Positions 60,230 to 64,000 of a DNA stretch of 64,000 nucleotides are shown here, piece by piece (within the stretch, counting starts at the first letter, position 1; every line of letters starts with the position of its first letter). The translations under genes and the position numbers were made by a program. Origin of the DNA: Hamadaea tsunoensis DSM 44101 (GTDB lineage: Bacteria; Actinomycetota; Actinomycetes; Mycobacteriales; Micromonosporaceae); contig NZ_AUAX01000002.1 of the NCBI RefSeq assembly GCF_000428945.1, forward strand, positions 248,001-312,000, given 5' to 3'. The notes below the pieces were generated by a model. That model made no database searches. It was given only the letters and a program-made list of their open reading frames with translations, and had not been told where the DNA came from.

Positions 60230-60661
60230 ATGATCACCGAAGCCGACGAGGTACTCCTGCGCCGGGCGATCGCCCTCGCGGCCCACGCCGTCACCATCGG
60301 CGACGCGCCCTACGGCTCGCTGCTCGCCGACGCCGACGGGGTCATCCTCGCCGAGGAGCACAACACCGTCCACCGTGACAATGACATCGCCGCGCACCCC
60401 GAGCTGAAGCTGGCCCGCTGGGCCGCCCGGGAACTCGATCCCGCCGTCGCGGCCCGCACCACGATGTACACCAGCTGCCAGCCGTGCGGCATGTGCACCG
60501 GCGGCATCGTCCGGTCCGGCCTCGGCCGGGTCGTGTACGCCCTCAGCACCGACCAGCTCATCGAGCTGAACCCGGACTCCGACCGGCCCGACGTCCAGCA
60601 GGAGGGTCCGGCGCTCTACGAGGAGGCCCACATCCCGATCGAGGCCTTCTACCTGCGTTGA
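60230..60661 (+). CDS. nucleoside/cytidine deaminase-family protein
   Basis: 143 aa. Zinc-dependent deaminase: AAHPELKLAR (His and catalytic Glu) and TSCQPCGMC (CxxC ligands) of the cytidine/guanine-deaminase superfamily; GDAPYGSLLADADGVIL starts the fold. Probably acts on a free base or nucleoside such as guanine or cytosine. GGAGGGAGC precedes ATG. Its last 12 bases are duplicated in a 22-bp tandem repeat. Confidence 0.88.
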   Translation: MITEADEVLLRRAIALAAHAVTIGDAPYGSLLADADGVILAEEHNTVHRDNDIAAHPELKLARWAARELDPAVAARTTMYTSCQPCGMCTGGIVRSGLGRVVYALSTDQLIELNPDSDRPDVQQEGPALYEEAHIPIEAFYLR

Positions 60662-60693
60662 GCGTGATCACTACCTGCGTTGAGTGTGATCAG
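60650..60693. repeat. 22-bp tandem duplication at convergent gene ends
   Basis: 60650-60671 and 60672-60693 match at 20 of 22 positions (starting TACCTGCGTTGAG). The first copy contains the deaminase stop, the second the stop of the convergent gene at 60690. Confidence 0.85.
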
Positions 60694-61319
60694 CCGGCAG
60701 GCGCCATCCGGTTGTTGGCGATGAGGTAGGTGTACTCGTCGAGCAGCTTGGCGAGCGACACCGACGGCCGGCCGATGAGCTGCGGCAGCTGCTCCTCGGC
60801 GGTCCCCGTCGCCTCGACGAGCGTGCGGGCCCAGTCCCGCCCCAGCTTCTGGTGGGCGGCGAACGCACGGCCGTCCCGGGCGCCGTGCAGCCAGCCCGCG
60901 ATCGCCGCGTCCCACGGCATGATTCCGTGGGGGCGCAACGCGTACAGCAGTTTGGCGGCGGCCGTGGGACCGACCCGGCGGCGGCCGACCCGGATCTCGG
61001 CGAGACCGTCGAACGCCACCCCGATCGCGTCGGCCTCGCTGTCGGACAGGGACAGCAGCCCGGCCGCGGCCGGCAGGTCCAGCGTGGACCACCAGGCGGC
61101 CACCCCGTCGCCGAACCCGGGCCCCCGCGGAATGCGGCACGCCCACGAGTTGAGCCAGGTCAGGGTGGCTTCGCGGTGCTCGGCGAGGGAGAGGTCGATC
61201 GCGGGGGCGGTCGCCTCGGCGTACCGGTTCCAGCTGCGGTCCACGTTGCCGAGTTCGGTGAACCGCGCCGACGCCGACCGCAGAACGGTCAGCGTCGGCG
61301 CGGCGGTGGTCGCGAGCAT
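60690..61319 (-). CDS. hypothetical protein, last gene of the ATP-grasp operon
   Basis: 209 aa, not recognised. All-helical, with two HhH-like spots (IPRGPGFGDGVAAWWSTLD, GRRRVGPTAAAKLLYALRP) and ends in YLIANNRMAPAG. ATG 61319 shares one base with the stop of the MBL gene (TGATG). GPTAAAKLLYALRPHGIMPW looks like a DNA-glycosylase-type helix-hairpin-helix, so DNA binding is possible. Confidence 0.55.
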   Translation of the reverse strand: MLATTAAPTLTVLRSASARFTELGNVDRSWNRYAEATAPAIDLSLAEHREATLTWLNSWACRIPRGPGFGDGVAAWWSTLDLPAAAGLLSLSDSEADAIGVAFDGLAEIRVGRRRVGPTAAAKLLYALRPHGIMPWDAAIAGWLHGARDGRAFAAHQKLGRDWARTLVEATGTAEEQLPQLIGRPSVSLAKLLDEYTYLIANNRMAPAG

Positions 61320-61939
61320 CAGGCGGGCGTCGTCTCGTCGGGCGTGAAGGCCGGGCCGTGCCCGGGGACGATGACGTCCGGCCCCAGCTCCAGGAGGGCC
61401 TTGCGGCTCTGGGAGAGCAGGGCGTTGTCGGCGATCGGGTCCTCGACCGGGCCGTCCGGCCACCACCACAGGTCCCCGACGAACGCGACGACACCGTCGG
61501 GCGTACCGGCGAGGACGGTGATGTCCTGCGGGCTGTGGCCGGGGGTCTTCACGAACCGGATCGAGTCGGAGATGTGCAGGTCCTCGACCTCGCGGTCGAC
61601 CCACTCCTGGTCGCGGTAGCTGGCCTTGTGGTCGTGCACCCAGGCCTTCGCGAACAGGCCGGCGTTCATGATGTTGTCCGGGTGGTGGTGGCTGAGCACC
61701 ACGTCGGTGATGTCGTCGGCGGTCAGGCCCAGCTCGGCGAGCGGGTCGAGGATCAGCGAACGGCTCTCCACCATGCCGGGGTCGATGACGATGTGGCGCA
61801 CGCCTTCGGGTGAGGTGTCGCGCAGGTAGGACACCGTCGCCTGGGTGCCGGCGTGCGGGGCGCCCGGTCCGGTCGCGCTGGTGTATCCGACGACGAGGAC
61901 CTGGTAGATGGCGCTCCGGCCGGGGGGAAGTACGGTCAT
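61319..61939 (-). CDS. MBL-fold metallohydrolase
   Basis: 206 aa. VVLSHHHPDNIMNAG is the metal motif with Asn in place of the last His; FVKTPGHSPQDITVLA supplies the next His, VAFVGDLWWWP the bridging Asp and DVIVPGHGPAF the last His. Hydrolase or oxidoreductase of the glyoxalase-II-like group; altered metal ligands suggest a special substrate. ATG 61939 overlaps the FAD gene stop (ATGA), and TAGGAT 6 bases upstream could also start a separate leaderless mRNA. Confidence 0.85.
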   Translation of the reverse strand: MTVLPPGRSAIYQVLVVGYTSATGPGAPHAGTQATVSYLRDTSPEGVRHIVIDPGMVESRSLILDPLAELGLTADDITDVVLSHHHPDNIMNAGLFAKAWVHDHKASYRDQEWVDREVEDLHISDSIRFVKTPGHSPQDITVLAGTPDGVVAFVGDLWWWPDGPVEDPIADNALLSQSRKALLELGPDVIVPGHGPAFTPDETTPA

Positions 61940-62961
61940 GCATCAATCCTAGTGAGCAGGGCTGACGCGGCCGTGCGACTGGCGGCCACGGCCGTCTTCG
62001 CCGCACCGCCGCTGCCGCCGGTGAATGTGAACAGGCTGCCACCGCCGGGCACCGGCCGCAGGCGCAGCCCGGGGTCCCCGTGGTAGCAGTCCGCCGCGAC
62101 CACGATGCGGTCGGGGGCGCCGGTGTGCCGGTCGCCGAGCACGTCGGCGGCGACCTGGCGTACGCGGGTGGCGAGCGGAGCGTCCACCGTCAGGGCCGAC
62201 GGGTCGACGTCCCACCGCTGCCCGGGCAGTCCGAGCAGCAGCGTCCCGTCGGCGAACGTCCGTCCATACAGGCCGGTGATGTCGTCGACGAAGGGCCGGT
62301 CGACCGAGCCCGCGCGGGGGAACACGCTGTACTGGATCTGCTTGGTCCGCAGCGCCGGGTCGGGCAGGCCGCTCGCGGCGAGCAGCTTCGGCGTCCACGC
62401 GCCGGCGGAGACGACCACGGCGTCGTAGTCGCGGCCCTGGCCGTCGGCGAGGATCACCCCGTCGGCGACGACCGCCGCGACCGGCTCCGGGCAGACCGTG
62501 GCGCCGCTGTGGGCCAGGGCGGCGTTGCGCAGCGCGTGCGGCGAGATGTTGCCGGCCTGCCGTTCGACGACGGCCACGGCCGGCTCGCCGAGCGCGGCCA
62601 GCAGCGGGTGCGGCGGTTCGATCACCTCGGCCGAGCCGGGCAGCGCCTGCTCGATCAGGGCGACCCGCGCCGCGGCGGTCTCGCCGTCGCCGGCCGGCAG
62701 CCGGTACAGCGAGCCGCTCTCGCGGTACTGCGCCCACTCCCGCAGCCGCGCGTCGCCGAGCAGCTCGGTCAGGCTGGCCAGAGCGTCCCGGCAGGCGGCC
62801 TCGTCGGCTTCGAAGGCGCGGACCAGCCCGCCCGACGCCGCGGTGGCGTCGGAGCGGACCGGTCCGGTGTAGACGTCGACCCGGTGGCCGGACAGCCGCC
62901 AGGCCAGCAGGGCGCCGGCGATCCCGCCGCCGACGACCGCCACCCGCGGGCCGTCAGTCAC
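61936..62961 (-). CDS. FAD-dependent oxidoreductase (DAO family)
   Basis: 341 aa. RVAVVGGGIAGALLAWRL is the FAD dinucleotide loop; TAASGGLVRAF, DYDAVVVSAGAWTPKLL and a C-terminal GSLFTFTGGSGGAAKTA flavin contact follow, as in glycine/D-amino-acid-oxidase-like enzymes. Oxidises an amine, amino acid or peptide-like compound. GTG 62961 overlaps the ATP-grasp stop by 8 bases. Second gene of the right-edge operon. Confidence 0.9.
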   Translation of the reverse strand: MTDGPRVAVVGGGIAGALLAWRLSGHRVDVYTGPVRSDATAASGGLVRAFEADEAACRDALASLTELLGDARLREWAQYRESGSLYRLPAGDGETAAARVALIEQALPGSAEVIEPPHPLLAALGEPAVAVVERQAGNISPHALRNAALAHSGATVCPEPVAAVVADGVILADGQGRDYDAVVVSAGAWTPKLLAASGLPDPALRTKQIQYSVFPRAGSVDRPFVDDITGLYGRTFADGTLLLGLPGQRWDVDPSALTVDAPLATRVRQVAADVLGDRHTGAPDRIVVAADCYHGDPGLRLRPVPGGGSLFTFTGGSGGAAKTAVAASRTAASALLTRIDA

Positions 62962-64000
62962 CGGGAATCCCGTCGAGGTCGATGGAGACCAGCGCGGCCG
63001 CCTCGTCGAGGATGGCAGTCACCTCGGCCGGCGTCGCGGCCTCGGCGATCAGGTACGCGTACCGGGTGATGTAGCCGTCCGGCGGCAGCCGCAGGACCGC
63101 CCCGTCGGCGACGATCGCCCGGGTCTCGACCAGGCCGGGCAGCGTACCCTCGGCCGGGACGTGGATCGCGCGGACGGTGCCGTTCGCCGGCGGGTAGCAG
63201 AACCGGATCCCGACCGCCGTCGTCTTCGTGGCGGCCAGTTCCGGCGTACGCCCGGTGGCGATGGCGACGGCCGCGCGGCCGGGGTCGATGCCGGTGGCCC
63301 GCTTGCCGAGGTACGGGATGAGGTCGCCGCCGAGGCGCGCGTTGACCTCGACGATCGCCGGCCCGCGCGGGGTCAGCTTGACCTCGGTGTGCGTGATGCC
63401 GTCCTTGACCCCGAGGGCCTCGTGCGCGGTACGCAGCGTGGCCAGCAGCGCCTCGTCGGACAGCAGCGGATCGGCGGCGTCGACGACGTGGCCGACCTCC
63501 TCGAAGTAGGGTTCGAGGCCGATCTGCTTGTGGGCCAGGAACATCGGCGTGTACGCGCCGCCCACCACGGCGCCGTCGACGCTGATCTCGGGGCCGGTGA
63601 GGAACTCCTCGACCAGGACGCCGCCCTCGTAGGACGGCGACCCGCCGTAGCTGCCGGCCTCGGCCACGGCGAACGCGTGGGCGACGTCGTCGGGGCCGTC
63701 GGCGCGGATGACCCCGATGCTCGCGCCCATGCCGCGGGGCTTGAGCACGACCGGGTAGCCGAACTCCGCGGCCTTGCTCGCCGCCTCCTCGACCGAGGTG
63801 ACGTACGCGAACCGCGGCTGCACGAGCCCGGCGGCGGTGAGCACCTGGCGGGTGTTGTGCTTGTTGCGGCAGTTCTCCACGCCGTCCAGGGTGAGCCCGG
63901 GCAGGCCGAGCCGGTCGGTGATGTGCGCGGCGGTGACGACCAGCGTCTCGTCCCACGAGAACGCGCCGATCACCTTGTGCGTGGCGGCCAGCTCGTCGGC
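62954..64000 (-). CDS. ATP-grasp ligase, 5' end beyond window
   Basis: At least 348 aa, open to the right edge. ATP-grasp core: NKHNTRQVLTAAGLVQPRFA, YPVVLKPRGMGASIGV (ATP-binding Lys), GGVLVEEFLTGPEISVDG, and Mg sites in THTEVKLTPRGPAIVEVNARLGG (shown here as separate pieces: HTEVKL and IVEVNARLGG). Closest in layout to BacD/carboxylate-amine ligases that join amino acids or make peptide-like products. First visible gene of the overlapping operon with FAD oxidase, MBL hydrolase and an unknown. Upstream genes are needed to name the pathway. Confidence 0.88.
   Translation of the reverse strand, partial: ADELAATHKVIGAFSWDETLVVTAAHITDRLGLPGLTLDGVENCRNKHNTRQVLTAAGLVQPRFAYVTSVEEAASKAAEFGYPVVLKPRGMGASIGVIRADGPDDVAHAFAVAEAGSYGGSPSYEGGVLVEEFLTGPEISVDGAVVGGAYTPMFLAHKQIGLEPYFEEVGHVVDAADPLLSDEALLATLRTAHEALGVKDGITHTEVKLTPRGPAIVEVNARLGGDLIPYLGKRATGIDPGRAAVAIATGRTPELAATKTTAVGIRFCYPPANGTVRAIHVPAEGTLPGLVETRAIVADGAVLRLPPDGYITRYAYLIAEAATPAEVTAILDEAAALVSIDLDGIPGD

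Noticed and set aside
1-64000. Very frequent GTACGC/GCGTAC words as a repeat family
   Set aside because: They occur inside coding sequence everywhere and reflect genome-wide word bias, not an array or operator set.
1-64000. tRNA, rRNA, CRISPR array, IS element or integrase
   Set aside because: No T-arm/anticodon pattern, no regularly spaced repeats, no transposase or recombinase motifs were found on either strand by eye.

Overview
The window is very GC-rich, uses GTG and TTG starts freely, has many ATGA/TGATG stop-start overlaps and is crowded with the hexamer GTACGC. This points to a filamentous actinomycete, most likely of the Micromonosporaceae (Actinoplanes/Dactylosporangium-like); the family assignment is inference. 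I see no rRNA, tRNA, CRISPR array, integrase or transposase.

Layout. 1-6.3 kb: a secreted subtilisin-like protease, a SigE-type sigma factor with a membrane-anchored partner, and a divergent sigma factor fused to a membrane-tethered beta-propeller. 6.4-15.8 kb: small housekeeping and stress genes (cold-shock-like, HIT, TetR, PH-like membrane proteins), an MFS/ArsR divergon with a clear operator, and an MFS-reductase operon closed by a strong hairpin. 15.9-25.4 kb: an accessory region of lower GC. Its core is a three-gene translationally coupled operon read as an ABC-three-component (ABC-3C) conflict system: nuclease effector, middle component and Rad50-like ATPase. It is followed by a pentapeptide-repeat membrane protein, a DUF6193 protein, an orphan and a decayed VOC gene.

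25.5-34.9 kb: GNAT, hemerythrin, a TetR/MFS/FMN-reductase/SDR unit, and a LysR gene divergent from an operon SnoaL - NmrA - four-helix membrane protein - multicopper oxidase. 35-36.6 kb: a secreted lectin-like protein and a frameshifted secreted-protein pseudogene. 36.7-40.4 kb: a compact three-gene cassette of alpha/beta hydrolase, sigma-region-2-like protein and CHAT caspase-like protease, which looks like an undescribed conflict or cell-death module. 40.5-48.2 kb: methyltransferase with a coupled 41-codon leader ORF, AlkZ-like glycosylase, and a PadR/HAAS/membrane/DUF1905 operon whose last gene appears frameshifted.

48.3-55.9 kb: carbohydrate use, with exo-beta-glucosaminidase (GH2), beta-N-acetylhexosaminidase (GH20), a secreted TIM-barrel protein and an amidohydrolase, separated by strong hairpin terminators. 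55.9-60.7 kb: a TetR gene with twin operators in front of a quinone-reductase-like gene, an HTH regulator, a DUF3800-like protein, a SapA-like secreted protein and a deaminase. 60.7-64 kb: an overlapping four-gene operon (ATP-grasp ligase, FAD oxidoreductase, MBL-fold hydrolase, unknown) that looks biosynthetic and runs off the right edge.

A recurrent feature is the apparently leaderless gene: a -10-like hexamer followed by 6-8 bases and directly by ATG or GTG. It is seen at about fifteen starts, including those of the ABC-3C and CHAT operons.
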